A stretch of 64,000 bases of DNA from Bacteroidota bacterium (GCA_023412195.1 JAEYNZ010000139.1:30529-94528); one strand, 5' to 3'; numbered from the stretch's first letter, positions 1-9,550 are shown. Notes: generated by a model from the letters alone, not told the origin. A program made the numbers and translations.

Positions 1-515
1 TGGCCAACCAGCTTTTCAAGGCTGAACTTTCCATTCGGACAGTCTATTAATCTGATGGTTTCCTCGAATGCAGAGTCAAGTTTCTGGATGTTATCTTCCA
101 CTCTGAGCAGGGCATTAAATACTGCAGGTTTATGCAGCATGGTAGCATTAGATAAAACAGCAATACGGGCCCCGGGTGCAAACTGATCACGCAAGGCAAT
201 GGTGTCATCAATAATATGCGCGAATTGCGGATGCAGGGTAGGTTCCCCGTTACCTGCAAACGTAACGACATCGGGCGCCTCCTGCCTATCTGCCATTTCG
301 TTTAGCTTTTCCTCCAGTTTCAACCGCACTTCCTGCCTTGAAGGCATCTTTGCAGGCTGGTTGTAGGACTTGGGAGTAAAACCACATTCGCAATAAATGC
401 AATCGAACGAACACACCTTTACATTCACAGGCAGAAGATTTACTCCCAGTGATACACCCAGTCTGCGGCTCTGTACCGGGCCGAATATTATTTCATTGAA
501 TAGAAATGTGGCCAT
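1..515 (-). CDS. Radical SAM protein, 3' part cut by window edge
   Basis: The reading frame runs from an ATG at 515 (complement) to the window edge, giving 171 residues of the N-terminal part. It opens MATFLFNEIIFGPVQSRRLG and carries the radical SAM [4Fe-4S] motif CSFDCIYC (C-x3-C-x2-C) near residues 34-41. A glycine-rich SAM-contacting stretch, FAGNGEPTLHP, follows about 45 residues later. The family uses SAM and an iron-sulfur cluster to start radical chemistry. The opening resembles MoaA/NifB-like or COG0731-like proteins, whose substrates are often unknown, so I do not assign a reaction. It is followed on the same strand by the amidohydrolase, which ends upstream of it with a 40-nt gap. 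The C-terminus lies outside the window. Confidence 0.85.
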   Translation of the reverse strand, partial: MATFLFNEIIFGPVQSRRLGVSLGVNLLPVNVKVCSFDCIYCECGFTPKSYNQPAKMPSRQEVRLKLEEKLNEMADRQEAPDVVTFAGNGEPTLHPQFAHIIDDTIALRDQFAPGARIAVLSNATMLHKPAVFNALLRVEDNIQKLDSAFEETIRLIDCPNGKFSLEKLVG

Positions 516-555
516 ACATTCTTAGTTTAGGTATTTAGAATAAAAACAGCCACAA

Positions 556-2193
556 TTATTTAACTGAAAAAACCTGTTCCCCTCCTATCCATGTACTTTC
601 AATTTGGGCAGAAAGCACCTGTTGGGGCGTAGCATGCATCAGGTCAATGTCAGTTATAATAAAATCTGCCTGTTTCCCTGGTTCCAGACTGCCTTTTACA
701 TCTTCTTCAAAGGAAGCCATTGCTGGCCAGATGGTCATGGAACGCAGCGCCTGCTCCCTCGTAAGGCTTTGTTCCGGTTGGAATCCACCATCAGGTTCAC
801 CCTGCAGATCTGTTCTGAAAACAGATGCATAAAAGGTAAAAAGCGGTTCAATATGCTCCACCGGAAAATCCGTCCCGTTAGGAATCCATCCATTTTGCTG
901 CAGCAGCGTCTGATAGGCATAAGCACCTTTCATTCTTTCTTCCCCAAGCCTTTCTGCTGCCCAACCCATATCGGATGTAGCATGTGTTGCCTGTATAGAA
1001 GGAATGATGGAATACCGTCCGAATTTCTCAAAATCACCGGGATGAACAACCTGTGCGTGCTCAATGCGCCAGCGCCTGTCATTGGTTTCTTTCAGAAATT
1101 TCCCGTATGTATCGAGAATCATCCTGTTTGCAGCATCCCCGATGCAATGTGTAGCAACACTGTAATTATGATCGTATGCCAGCCTGCAGATGTCTTCATA
1201 ATATGACTCAGGGGCAATCTGTATCCCCTTGTTAGCTGTATCATCATTATATTCTTCCAGCAAAAGGGCACCTCTTGAACCAAGAGCACCATCGGCATAA
1301 AGCTTTATAGTTCGCACAACAAGCCTCTCGTCTTGCCTGGGTCCATTTTCTACAAAATAACTGAAATTTTCTTCTGTAGGATTCAGCATGGCATTGATCC
1401 GCATTTTCAATTCACCGCTCTTCTGCATTTCCTCCATCAGTAATATTGTGCTTTTATCAAGGCCGCAATCGGTAACAGAAGTTAATCCGGCTGCAAAGCA
1501 ATTTTTCTGGGCTTCCAATAATCCGGCTCTTTGCTGTTCTGCCGAAACAGGAGGAATGTGCTGCGACACCAACCCTATTGCATTATCCACTAAAATTCCT
1601 GAAGGACGATTGTTTTTTAAAACCACCATACCTCCTTCAATGGCAGTAGAGGAAGTGATTCCAGCAATGGCAAGGGCCTTTGAATTGCACCATCCTGCAT
1701 GTCCGTCGACACGTACAAGATATACAGGTGTATCAGGAAACATTTCATCAAGGCGGGTATTATCAGGAAATTCTGCCACTTCCCAGTTATTCTGGTCCCA
1801 ACTGCGCCCTAAAATCCATTCACCTCCAAATTTATTATGATGTTCCTTTAAAATTTTATATATCTCCTCAGGTCCGGAAGTATCCCTTAAATCGGCATAC
1901 TGCATCAGGTTTATCCCATATCCGTTAAAGTGGCAGTGGGCATCATTTAATCCGGGAAATATAAATTTTCCTCCCGCATCAAGCACATTCTCTGAATGAT
2001 AATTCTTCATAACATCTTCCGCAGACCCGGTCACCATTATTTTCCCGTCAAGCACTGCGAAACTTTCGACTTGGGAAAAAGCAGAATCAACAGTATAAAT
2101 AGTTGCATTCATTACGATCAAATCTGCTTCTTTTTTTGAATTGCATGCCATTGTAATCATGGATATCATTAAACACATTATTCCGATCTTCAT
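556..2193 (-). CDS. Lipoprotein amidohydrolase of the YtcJ type (Amidohydro_3)
   Basis: The protein has 545 residues and a lipoprotein signal peptide with lipobox ITMAC (Cys17), so it probably sits in the periplasm or outer membrane. The metal-dependent hydrolase fold is shown by AHCH (His86, His88), then THCIGD, RIEHAQ and GTDFPVE further on, which are the usual metal ligands and catalytic Asp of YtcJ-like amidohydrolases. Such enzymes cleave amides or cyclic C-N bonds, but the substrate is not readable from sequence. The length fits the family (about 530-560). A perfect TAnnTTTG box lies about 25 bases upstream. The gene diverges from the small ORF and heme cluster and has no obvious partner apart from the radical SAM gene downstream. 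Confidence 0.88.
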   Translation of the reverse strand: MKIGIMCLMISMITMACNSKKEADLIVMNATIYTVDSAFSQVESFAVLDGKIMVTGSAEDVMKNYHSENVLDAGGKFIFPGLNDAHCHFNGYGINLMQYADLRDTSGPEEIYKILKEHHNKFGGEWILGRSWDQNNWEVAEFPDNTRLDEMFPDTPVYLVRVDGHAGWCNSKALAIAGITSSTAIEGGMVVLKNNRPSGILVDNAIGLVSQHIPPVSAEQQRAGLLEAQKNCFAAGLTSVTDCGLDKSTILLMEEMQKSGELKMRINAMLNPTEENFSYFVENGPRQDERLVVRTIKLYADGALGSRGALLLEEYNDDTANKGIQIAPESYYEDICRLAYDHNYSVATHCIGDAANRMILDTYGKFLKETNDRRWRIEHAQVVHPGDFEKFGRYSIIPSIQATHATSDMGWAAERLGEERMKGAYAYQTLLQQNGWIPNGTDFPVEHIEPLFTFYASVFRTDLQGEPDGGFQPEQSLTREQALRSMTIWPAMASFEEDVKGSLEPGKQADFIITDIDLMHATPQQVLSAQIESTWIGGEQVFSVK

Positions 2194-2511
2194 TTTTCAG
2201 CCAGTTTAAGAAACCCTGCAAAGATAAATTTTAATTTCACCATTAAATAAAAAGTACCGGAAACGCGAATTCATTGCCATCAGGTGCGTTTATTCATTCT
2301 TGAACCTGTCCTGTTCTGAATTGAAAAGAATAAAGCTTAAAGCCAGGTCGTTTTATAATTAATATACATCACTGTTATAAATTATTTTAATTGATATATC
2401 TCAATCCGGATGTTGATGTTTGCCTATAAAGTTTATTTCAGGTAAACGTTAAACAAATTTGATATTTATTTTTTATACCTTTACCACGTTGATATCAAAC
2501 AGTAGATCACC
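2194..2511. other. Intergenic region with divergent promoters
   Basis: This 318-base AT-rich gap separates the minus-strand amidohydrolase from the plus-strand small ORF and heme genes. Apart from the -7 box for the amidohydrolase (2219-2226), the plus strand has TACCTTTA at 2476-2483 and a TTTG at 2458-2461, but their spacing (14 bases) is shorter than usual for Bacteroidota promoters. No ORF or RNA gene is evident. Confidence 0.5.
2219..2226 (-). promoter_or_regulatory. Candidate -7 box (TATCTTTG) for the amidohydrolase
   Basis: Read on the minus strand the sequence is TATCTTTG, an exact TAnnTTTG match of the Bacteroidota -7 element. It would start transcription about 19 bases before the ATG. 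I find no matching TTTG -33 element at the standard spacing. Confidence 0.4.
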
Positions 2512-2859
2512 ATGTTTACAATAGGCATTTTTACAACACATATTCCATATATCGCTTTTGTGGCGTTCTATGCCTTTTTTGTGTTGTTTGGTGTCGGCAA
2601 AGCCTCATCAGGAGATTTCTCTTCAGATGATAATCAAATACTTAAAATATCTCACACACATGCTTTCACAGCAGATTACCATGTTGGTGATGATACTTCT
2701 TTATTTGATATGTCAGCTTCAGCTGTCTATTCACCCGGAAGCAATGAAACACCATTACCACATACAAAATATCTTCACAAGGATTTTCAAACAGGGAATT
2801 TTAAGCAGCTTCTTACCTATACCTCCCTGTTTTGCCGCCCGCCGCCGTCAATAATTTAA
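2512..2859 (+). CDS. Small hypothetical protein with N-terminal membrane segment, upstream of hemA
   Basis: This ORF of 115 residues is not recognised. Residues about 8-28 (IPYIAFVAFYAFFVLFGVG) form a hydrophobic helix that could be a membrane anchor or signal peptide. The rest is polar and rich in Ser, Thr and His, and it ends FCRPPPSII. It ends 124 bases before the hemA start on the same strand, so it could be co-transcribed with the heme genes, act as a leader protein, or be a small exported protein. Codon use looks coding-like by eye, and no better ORF occupies the gap. The function is unknown, and a spurious ORF is still possible. Confidence 0.5.
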   Translation: MFTIGIFTTHIPYIAFVAFYAFFVLFGVGKASSGDFSSDDNQILKISHTHAFTADYHVGDDTSLFDMSASAVYSPGSNETPLPHTKYLHKDFQTGNFKQLLTYTSLFCRPPPSII

Positions 2860-2983
2860 ACCTTTTATAACACAGGGTTAAACAAAAATCCGCACTACGG
2901 GTTTTTACGGTGTACAATGTACTGGGTACATGTTCCTGTTTACTGAACTTTTTACCATTATTATTATCTACAAGAACATCACT

Positions 2984-4243
2984 ATGATAGGCCTGACGGG
3001 GATAAGTTATAAAACTTCAACAATCGATATCAGAGAAAAATTTTCATTGCAGAAGGAAGAAATAATTCCTTTTTCTGAACTTTTACAAAAGGAAACAGAT
3101 ATTTCTGAAATCGTGGTATTATCAACCTGCAACCGGACTGAAATCTATTTTTCACAGGATAAGTACGACTTTCAACATGCAGCCAAAATGGTATATAAAA
3201 CCCTTAAGCAGTTTAAGGGAATAGAAACCAAACACTGGCATTCATTCTACAGCCATGTAAATGCTGATGCTGTAAGACATTTATTTGAAGTTGCATCGGG
3301 GATTGATTCAATGGTTATAGGTGAAGACCAGATCATCGGGCAGATAAAGGATGCCTACATGTTCTGCACAGAAGCAGCTTTAACCGACGCGATCCTGATG
3401 CGTCTGTTTCAGAAATCGTTTGAAGCAGGGAAACGTGTACGTACTGAAACAAAGATCAAGATGGGCATTACGTCCATCAGCAGTGCTGCCGTTCAGCAAT
3501 GTATCAGTCTTTTTGAAAATCTTAAGGAAAAAAGAGTGTTGATGATCGGAGCAGGTGAAACAGGCAGCCTGGTCCTTCAGAATTTCAGCAAAAACGGCTC
3601 TCCTAAGATTGCTGTCACCAACCGGACCGAAGAAAAAGCAGTAACCCTTGCCAAAAAACACCAGTGTACACTGATGCCATTCGACCAGGTGCCAGCCCAT
3701 TTATATCTGTATGATATCATCATCGTTGCAACTGGTTCCAGTGTACCGCTTGTCACACATGAAATGGCTGAGAAGGCACTGGTTGCAAGAAACGGAAGAA
3801 GCCAGGTGTATTTCGATTTATCTGTTCCCCGTAATATTGGGGGTGAAGTGGATGGACTGGATGCAATTCAACTGTTCACGATCGATGATCTGCAGGAAAT
3901 TGTGAACGCCAATATGGGTAAACGCATGGATTGTATTGAAGCAGCAAACCAGATTATCGATGAAATTGTGGATGAATATTGTGAATGGCTCGCAAGCCGT
4001 TCTCTCAGGCCTGCAATTAAGTCGATTACTTACAATATGCAGAAGATCAGCAAGGAAGAACTTTCCAACTACAATAAGATCAATTCTGAAGATGTTCAGC
4101 TTGCCATTCATGAGTTCTCAAAACACCTTACTCAAAAATACACAAGACTTTTTATAAAAAACCTGAAGGAAATGACGGCCAATGGTAAAAATACAGAATC
4201 ATTAAAAATGATTAATGATCTTTTTAATATTGGCAATGAATAA
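2984..4243 (+). CDS. hemA: Glutamyl-tRNA reductase
   Basis: This enzyme reduces charged tRNA-Glu to glutamate-1-semialdehyde with NADPH, the first committed step of C5 tetrapyrrole synthesis. The start was placed at the ATG giving MIGLTGISYKT, because the family begins there. The 18 codons upstream (starting at 2930) are Ile/Phe-rich and unlike the family. The catalytic cysteine is Cys49 in LSTCNRTEIY. GEDQIIGQIKDA and the Rossmann motif IGAGETG follow, then the C-terminal helical dimerisation domain. At 419 residues it has the usual length. It starts the run hemA-hemC-hemD-hemB-hemL, in which gaps are 0-13 bases, so these genes are almost certainly one operon. Confidence 0.97.
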   Translation: MIGLTGISYKTSTIDIREKFSLQKEEIIPFSELLQKETDISEIVVLSTCNRTEIYFSQDKYDFQHAAKMVYKTLKQFKGIETKHWHSFYSHVNADAVRHLFEVASGIDSMVIGEDQIIGQIKDAYMFCTEAALTDAILMRLFQKSFEAGKRVRTETKIKMGITSISSAAVQQCISLFENLKEKRVLMIGAGETGSLVLQNFSKNGSPKIAVTNRTEEKAVTLAKKHQCTLMPFDQVPAHLYLYDIIIVATGSSVPLVTHEMAEKALVARNGRSQVYFDLSVPRNIGGEVDGLDAIQLFTIDDLQEIVNANMGKRMDCIEAANQIIDEIVDEYCEWLASRSLRPAIKSITYNMQKISKEELSNYNKINSEDVQLAIHEFSKHLTQKYTRLFIKNLKEMTANGKNTESLKMINDLFNIGNE

Positions 4244-4246
4244 CAG

Positions 4247-5173
4247 ATGAAACAAACAACCATTAAAATAGGTACCAGGGGAAGTCAGCTTGCCTTGTAC
4301 CAGGCAGAACTTACAAAGTCAACACTGGAGAATAATTTCCCTGAAATCATTTTTGAAATTGTAGTCATCCAGACCAAAGGTGACAAAATATTGGATGTTG
4401 CCCTTTCTAAAATAGGTGACAAAGGACTTTTTACAAAGGAAATTGAAAATGCCTTACTTGATCATACAGTAGATATTGCCGTTCATAGCCTTAAAGATCT
4501 TCCCACAACCCTGCCTGATGGATTGACACTTGGAGCAGTACTTGAAAGGGGCGAATTCCGGGATGCACTGGTTAGCAGAAGCGGACGCAGACTTTATGAA
4601 CTTACTGAAAACGATGTGATTGCCACTTCAAGCCTGCGTCGCAAAGCCAGCCTGATGCGTTACAATCAAAAATTTAATATCATCGACATCAGGGGAAATG
4701 TAAATACCAGACTGAAAAAAATGGAGGAAGGATATTGCGATGCAATGATCATGGCGGCTGCAGGATTGCAACGGCTCGAACTCGACAGCTATATCACTGA
4801 GATTATTAATCCTGAAGTTATAATACCTGCTGCAAGCCAGGGCATTATAGCCATTGAATCAAGAGCAGGCGATCAGCGTACTTCTGATCTGCTTACCGCA
4901 ATAAACCATCTGCGTACATGGAATGCAGGCATGGCTGAACGAAGCTTCCTGCGCACTGTGGAAGGAGGCTGCCAGGTACCTGTAGGATGCTTTTCCTATT
5001 TAAACGGGGATACATTCTTTCTTACCGGTTTTGTTGCTTCCATGGACGGATCGGTTTATCTGCTTGAAACTGATAACGGCCCTGCCTCTGAACCACAGAA
5101 GATTGGAGAAAGACTTGCACAAAGGCTTCTTGCACGCGGAGCTGGTGAGATTATGGATGAAATCAGAAAATAA
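4247..5173 (+). CDS. hemC: Porphobilinogen deaminase (hydroxymethylbilane synthase)
   Basis: The enzyme polymerises four porphobilinogen molecules to hydroxymethylbilane. The N-terminus KIGTRGSQLAL is the family signature. HSLKDLPT (catalytic Asp84) and the dipyrromethane-cofactor cysteine Cys242 in VEGGCQVPVG are both present. At 308 residues it is full length. The start lies 3 bases after the hemA stop. Its stop overlaps the hemD start by one base (TAATG), which suggests translational coupling. Confidence 0.97.
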   Translation: MKQTTIKIGTRGSQLALYQAELTKSTLENNFPEIIFEIVVIQTKGDKILDVALSKIGDKGLFTKEIENALLDHTVDIAVHSLKDLPTTLPDGLTLGAVLERGEFRDALVSRSGRRLYELTENDVIATSSLRRKASLMRYNQKFNIIDIRGNVNTRLKKMEEGYCDAMIMAAAGLQRLELDSYITEIINPEVIIPAASQGIIAIESRAGDQRTSDLLTAINHLRTWNAGMAERSFLRTVEGGCQVPVGCFSYLNGDTFFLTGFVASMDGSVYLLETDNGPASEPQKIGERLAQRLLARGAGEIMDEIRK

Positions 5174-5955
5174 TGATCCCCCCTCTTCAGAATAAAATAT
5201 TCATATCAACACGGCCTGAAAGCCAACCAGATGAACTTCCGGAGTTGCTGGCAGATGAAGGTGCAACAGTTATCAGGTGGCCGCTGATTGAAATCAAAAG
5301 GGCATCTCTATCCACTCATGAGAAACAACAATTAATGAATCTGCATCAGTTTCATTGGATAGTATTTACCAGCCCAAATGGTGTCAGGCACTTCTTCGAA
5401 TCTCTGAAGGAACTTATAGGCACTACAGACCTTCCTGCTGGAATGGAGATAGCCGTGATAGGGTCAAAAACAAATAAAACAGTACTAAGCTATGGTTACA
5501 CGTCTTCTTTTGTCAATCCGGGTAATACTGCAGAAGATTTTGCACAACCTTTCTCCCGGTTTCTGACAGAGAAAGGTTTCAGGCCAAAAATCCTTCTGGC
5601 TCTTGGAGATCTTGCAAGAAATCTGATTCAGGACAGTCTTGCTGATACAGGCTTATGCACCAGGATCAATGTATATCACACACTCCTCCCTGAACATATT
5701 GATACAAATATAATCCAGCGCATTCATGACAACCGGTATGATATGATTATCTTTACCAGTCCTTCAGGGATAGAAAATTTTCTGAAAGTTTATCCCGAAG
5801 GGAAAAATAAAAGTATACCGATGGCTTGCATAGGTTCAGTTACTGCAGGTGCAGCCGCCGGCTATGGGTTCCGGCCTCTGGTTGTGGCAGAAAAAAGCTC
5901 TGCTGCAGGAATCGCCGGTTCAATATTAAATTATTATATTTCAAAAAATAATTAA
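5173..5955 (+). CDS. hemD: Uroporphyrinogen-III synthase
   Basis: This enzyme cyclises hydroxymethylbilane and inverts ring D to give uroporphyrinogen III. HemD is poorly conserved. The call rests on the two-lobed pattern FISTRPE at the start, WIVFTSPNGVRHF in the first lobe, then IIFTSPSGIENF and ACIGSVTAGAA in the second, on the 260-residue length and on its place directly after hemC. Its ATG shares a base with the hemC stop codon. hemB follows 13 bases later. Confidence 0.92.
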   Translation: MIPPLQNKIFISTRPESQPDELPELLADEGATVIRWPLIEIKRASLSTHEKQQLMNLHQFHWIVFTSPNGVRHFFESLKELIGTTDLPAGMEIAVIGSKTNKTVLSYGYTSSFVNPGNTAEDFAQPFSRFLTEKGFRPKILLALGDLARNLIQDSLADTGLCTRINVYHTLLPEHIDTNIIQRIHDNRYDMIIFTSPSGIENFLKVYPEGKNKSIPMACIGSVTAGAAAGYGFRPLVVAEKSSAAGIAGSILNYYISKNN

Positions 5956-5968
5956 AATCTATAAATCC

Positions 5969-6937
5969 ATGACATTTCCAGTTACACGATTGCGCAGGTT
6001 GCGCCAGTCACCGGTTCTCAGAAACCTGGTACGGGAAACTACCCTTACACGAAATGATCTGATGATGCCTTTATTTGTATGTCCGGGACAGGGAGTTGAT
6101 AATCCTATTCGTTCTATGCCCGGCAATTCCCAGCTTTCAGTAGACAAACTGGTTGAGAAGGGTAAAGAACTTTTTGGCAAAGGTGTGCAGTCGGTACTTC
6201 TGTTTGGTATTCCTGAAACCAAGGATGAAACGGGTGATGTTGCCTGCCATCACAACGGGATTGTACAACAGGCGGTAAGGGCACTTAAAAAAGAAGTACC
6301 AGGGTTGTTTCTCGTTGCCGATATCTGCAACTGCGAATATACCACGCATGGCCACTGTGGCACCATTGTAGATGGAGATGTCCACAACGACCAGACACTT
6401 GAAATCCTGGCCCGGCAGTCAGTTTCACTTGCTGAAGCCGGTGTCGACATGGTAGCACCAAGCGACATGATGGATGGACGGATAAAGGCGATCCGCAGCG
6501 CCCTCGACAACAATGGCTTCTACAATATGCCCATTATGGCATATTCTGCCAAATATGCTTCTGCCTTTTATGGCCCCTTCCGTGAAGCTGCTGAAAGTGC
6601 ACCAAAGTTTGGCGACCGCAAAACATATCAGATGGATCCTGCCAATGGAAACGAAGCCCTGCGAGAAGTAGAGCTCGACATTGAAGAAGGTGCCGATATC
6701 GTTATGGTAAAGCCTGCCCTCAATTATATGGACATCATATACCGTGTAAAAACAACCTTTAATATACCCGTCGCAGCTTATAACGTAAGTGGTGAATTTG
6801 CCATGGTAAAAGCCGCTGCAGCCAATGGATGGATCGATGAAAAAAGAATCGTGCATGAACTGCTTACCGGCCTGAAACGTGCTGGTACCGATATCATCAT
6901 TTCATACCACACCCAGGAAATTATTCAGGATCTGTAA
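5969..6937 (+). CDS. hemB: Delta-aminolevulinic acid dehydratase (porphobilinogen synthase)
   Basis: The enzyme condenses two 5-aminolevulinate molecules into porphobilinogen. The Schiff-base lysines are visible as Lys195 (YSAKYASAFYGPFREA) and Lys248 (MVKPALNY). The cysteine triad Cys120, Cys122 and Cys130 in CNCEYTTHGHC marks the zinc-dependent subclass rather than the magnesium/aspartate type. At 322 residues it has normal length. It lies between hemD (13 bases) and hemL (10 bases). Confidence 0.97.
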   Translation: MTFPVTRLRRLRQSPVLRNLVRETTLTRNDLMMPLFVCPGQGVDNPIRSMPGNSQLSVDKLVEKGKELFGKGVQSVLLFGIPETKDETGDVACHHNGIVQQAVRALKKEVPGLFLVADICNCEYTTHGHCGTIVDGDVHNDQTLEILARQSVSLAEAGVDMVAPSDMMDGRIKAIRSALDNNGFYNMPIMAYSAKYASAFYGPFREAAESAPKFGDRKTYQMDPANGNEALREVELDIEEGADIVMVKPALNYMDIIYRVKTTFNIPVAAYNVSGEFAMVKAAAANGWIDEKRIVHELLTGLKRAGTDIIISYHTQEIIQDL

Positions 6938-6947
6938 AAAATAACAC

Positions 6948-8240
6948 ATGAGTTTTAACAAAAGTGCCGGAGCGTTCAGGGAAGCGCAGGTTCACATACC
7001 CGGAGGGGTTAATTCTCCTGTCCGCTCCTTTAAAAGTGTTGGGGGAAACCCGCTTTTCATTGCCAAAGCAGCAGGTTCAAAAGTTTATGATATCGACGGT
7101 AATGAATTTATCGATTACGTAGGTTCATGGGGCCCGATGATACTGGGGCATGCACATCCTGAAGTAGTTGAAGCCATTCAGCAAACTGCAGCACTGGGTG
7201 CCAGTTTTGGTGCTCCTACCCTCATGGAAACTGAAATGGCTCAGCTTATCAAAAGGCTTGTACCTTCTGTGGACATGGTACGTATGGTGAATTCAGGAAC
7301 CGAAGCCACCATGAGTGCACTCCGGCTGGCAAGAGGATTTACCGGACGAAACCTGGTGGTTAAGTTCGAAGGTTGCTATCATGGCCATAACGACAGTTTT
7401 CTGATCCAGGCCGGCTCAGGTGCCTTAACCTTTGGTACACCTAATACACCGGGAGTTACAGCAGGAACAGCACGAGATACACTTAGTGCCCAATTCAATG
7501 ATCTGCATTCAGTGGAACAGCTGTTCGATAAGCATAAAAATGAAATAGCTGCTGTCATCCTCGAACCTGTTACAGGTAATATGGGTGTTGTTGTTCCTGA
7601 AAAAGAATTCATTAATGGACTGCGGAAATTATGCACCGCTAACAGCACCGTCCTCATATTTGATGAAGTGATGACCGGGTTCAGGCTTGGAAAAGGAGGC
7701 GCACAGGAGATGCTGGGCATTACCCCCGACCTGACTACCTTTGGAAAAATCATCGGAGGCGGACTGCCTGTGGGCGCTTATGGCGGCAGGCAGGATATCA
7801 TGGAAATGCTGGCACCCAAAGGTCCCGTATACCAGGCCGGAACACTCTCAGGAAACCCTTTGGCAATGGCTGCCGGTATTACCACCCTCCGCCTGCTCGA
7901 TGAAACTGAAGGCTTCTATGAAAAGCTGGAAGAAAATTCTTCCCTGCTGGAGGAAGGTTTACTAAACAACCTGAAAGAACTTCAGTTCCATGGGATCATC
8001 AACCGGGTTGGATCGATGTTTACTATGTTCTTTACCAGGGAAGAAAGGGTCCGGTCGTTCAGTGATGTAATGAAGTCGGATACGGCCCTGTTTTCACAAT
8101 TCTTCAGGTTATCGCTCGAAAGTGGCATTTACCTTGCACCTTCACAGTATGAAGCAGGTTTTGTATCAGGAGCACATACCCGTGATGACATTCAAAGAAC
8201 TGTAGAAGCAGCATATCTGGCTCTTAAAAAGCTGAAATAA
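6948..8240 (+). CDS. hemL: Glutamate-1-semialdehyde 2,1-aminomutase
   Basis: This PLP enzyme moves the amino group of glutamate-1-semialdehyde to give 5-aminolevulinate, the step after HemA. The PLP lysine is Lys267 in TTFGKIIGGGLPVGAYGG. IPGGVNSP near the start and NSGTEATMSALRLAR are family signatures. At 430 residues it is complete. It is the last of the tightly packed genes; a 164-base gap separates it from hemE. Confidence 0.97.
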   Translation: MSFNKSAGAFREAQVHIPGGVNSPVRSFKSVGGNPLFIAKAAGSKVYDIDGNEFIDYVGSWGPMILGHAHPEVVEAIQQTAALGASFGAPTLMETEMAQLIKRLVPSVDMVRMVNSGTEATMSALRLARGFTGRNLVVKFEGCYHGHNDSFLIQAGSGALTFGTPNTPGVTAGTARDTLSAQFNDLHSVEQLFDKHKNEIAAVILEPVTGNMGVVVPEKEFINGLRKLCTANSTVLIFDEVMTGFRLGKGGAQEMLGITPDLTTFGKIIGGGLPVGAYGGRQDIMEMLAPKGPVYQAGTLSGNPLAMAAGITTLRLLDETEGFYEKLEENSSLLEEGLLNNLKELQFHGIINRVGSMFTMFFTREERVRSFSDVMKSDTALFSQFFRLSLESGIYLAPSQYEAGFVSGAHTRDDIQRTVEAAYLALKKLK

Positions 8241-8404
8241 AAATAAACCTGCTTACTCAGGAGAACACGGTGGCCTGGTACCAACAATTTGTAAATCCGT
8301 ATAGCTGGAATAGCGGTAAGTATGACTCCTGCTTGTTTTTTCAATCCGCAACAGGCAGTTTAGTTTATGATTCATGAATTTTAATAAATAAAATCACCAT
8401 AGCA

Positions 8405-9442
8405 ATGCAGGAACCCATTTTGCTACAGACATTAAAAGGAAAACCTACCTCCCGCCCCCCATTCTGGTTTATGCGCCAGGCAGGACGGGTACTGCCTTCA
8501 TACCTGAAAATAAAGGAGAATTATACTTTCTGGCAGATGATGCAGAATCCAAAAATCGCAGCCGAAGTAACACTATTGCCTGTTCATGATCTGGGAGTGG
8601 ATGCTGCCATATTGTTCAGTGATATACTTGTGATTCCTTATGCCATGGGCATGGGACTTGATTTTACAGATGAAGGGCCTGTTTTTGAAAAGCCTCTGGC
8701 ACAAAGAAGCAATCCGCTGGCCGGACTCAATCCTGATCCTTCGAAACTGAACTACATCTATGAAGTGGTTGATGAAATTATCAGGACACGACCAGAAGGT
8801 ATACCTCTTATTGGTTTCTCCGGAGCACCTCTTACCGTTTTGCTGTTTATGCTGCAGGGACTTGGACGAAAAGGCGATTTCCCCGATGCTGTAAAATTTA
8901 TTTATCAGCATCCTGATTTGACACTGAAACTGGTAGATGCGATTACTGATCTTTCTGTTATTTATGCCAAAGAACAGATACGTCACGGAGCTGAAGTTTT
9001 TCAGCTCTTTGATACCCATGCAGGACTTATTCCTTTTGACCTCTACAAAAGGCTGTTTCTTCCAGCCACAGTAAGAATGGCAACTGCCGTCAGGGAAGAA
9101 AACGTGCCATTCATTTTCTTCCCCAAAGGGTTGGGTGCAGGAGTTGCTGAAATTACACCTGAACATTGCGATTATTTAAGCATCGACTGGCAGACTTCTC
9201 TTCCAGCAGCACGTAATCTGGTGCATCCTGAAATCGGATTGCAGGGGAATCTTGATCCCCGGCTGCTCTTTGCTGAAAAGGATGAATTAGAAAAAGCTTT
9301 AAATAGTTATATTGATTTTGGAAGCAGGAACCAAAACTGGATTTTCAACCTCGGACATGGATTTATACCCGGACTTCCCTATGAAAATGCAAAGTTTCTG
9401 GCCGGGTGGGTAAAAAATGCCGACTGGAAACGAAATTCCTGA
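8405..9442 (+). CDS. hemE: Uroporphyrinogen decarboxylase
   Basis: The enzyme removes four carboxyl groups from uroporphyrinogen III to give coproporphyrinogen III and needs no cofactor. The N-terminal signature RPPFWFMRQAGRVLPSY is intact, as is GFSGAPLTVLLFML later. The C-terminal NLGHGFIPGLPYEN matches the conserved end of the family. It has 345 residues. The gap before it may hold its own promoter or an RNA hairpin, so it could be transcribed partly apart from hemA-hemL. Confidence 0.97.
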   Translation: MQEPILLQTLKGKPTSRPPFWFMRQAGRVLPSYLKIKENYTFWQMMQNPKIAAEVTLLPVHDLGVDAAILFSDILVIPYAMGMGLDFTDEGPVFEKPLAQRSNPLAGLNPDPSKLNYIYEVVDEIIRTRPEGIPLIGFSGAPLTVLLFMLQGLGRKGDFPDAVKFIYQHPDLTLKLVDAITDLSVIYAKEQIRHGAEVFQLFDTHAGLIPFDLYKRLFLPATVRMATAVREENVPFIFFPKGLGAGVAEITPEHCDYLSIDWQTSLPAARNLVHPEIGLQGNLDPRLLFAEKDELEKALNSYIDFGSRNQNWIFNLGHGFIPGLPYENAKFLAGWVKNADWKRNS

Positions 9443-9519
9443 AAGAATAAAAAGAACAGCGGGATCAGAATGAATAGAGGGCAAGGAGATCTTGGATATC
9501 CCCGGTGGCCCTCAAGTCA

Positions 9520-9534
9520 CTCAAATCCTTTGAG
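9520..9534 (+). other. Short hairpin between hemE and hemF
   Basis: CTCAAA-TCC-TTTGAG forms a perfect 6-bp stem with a 3-base loop, 17 bases before the hemF start codon. There is no T-tract, so it is not a standard terminator. It could affect mRNA stability or translation of hemF, but that is inference. Confidence 0.35.
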
Positions 9535-9550
9535 GAAGTAAAACAGAAAA

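Noticed and set aside
604..1206. 200-codon plus-strand ORF across the amidohydrolase
   Set aside because: It is antisense to a complete, well-supported amidohydrolase with all motifs.
2918..2930. TGTAC-TGG-GTACA hairpin before hemA
   Set aside because: A five-bp AT-containing stem is common by chance and has no further support.
2930..2983. 18-codon N-terminal extension of hemA
   Set aside because: The extra residues are Ile/Phe-rich and absent from the family, which begins at MIGLTGISYK.
8258..8342. CAGGAG/CTCCTG stem followed by T-run before hemE
   Set aside because: The loop would be about 62 bases and the stem only 6, so it is too weak to call a terminator or riboswitch.
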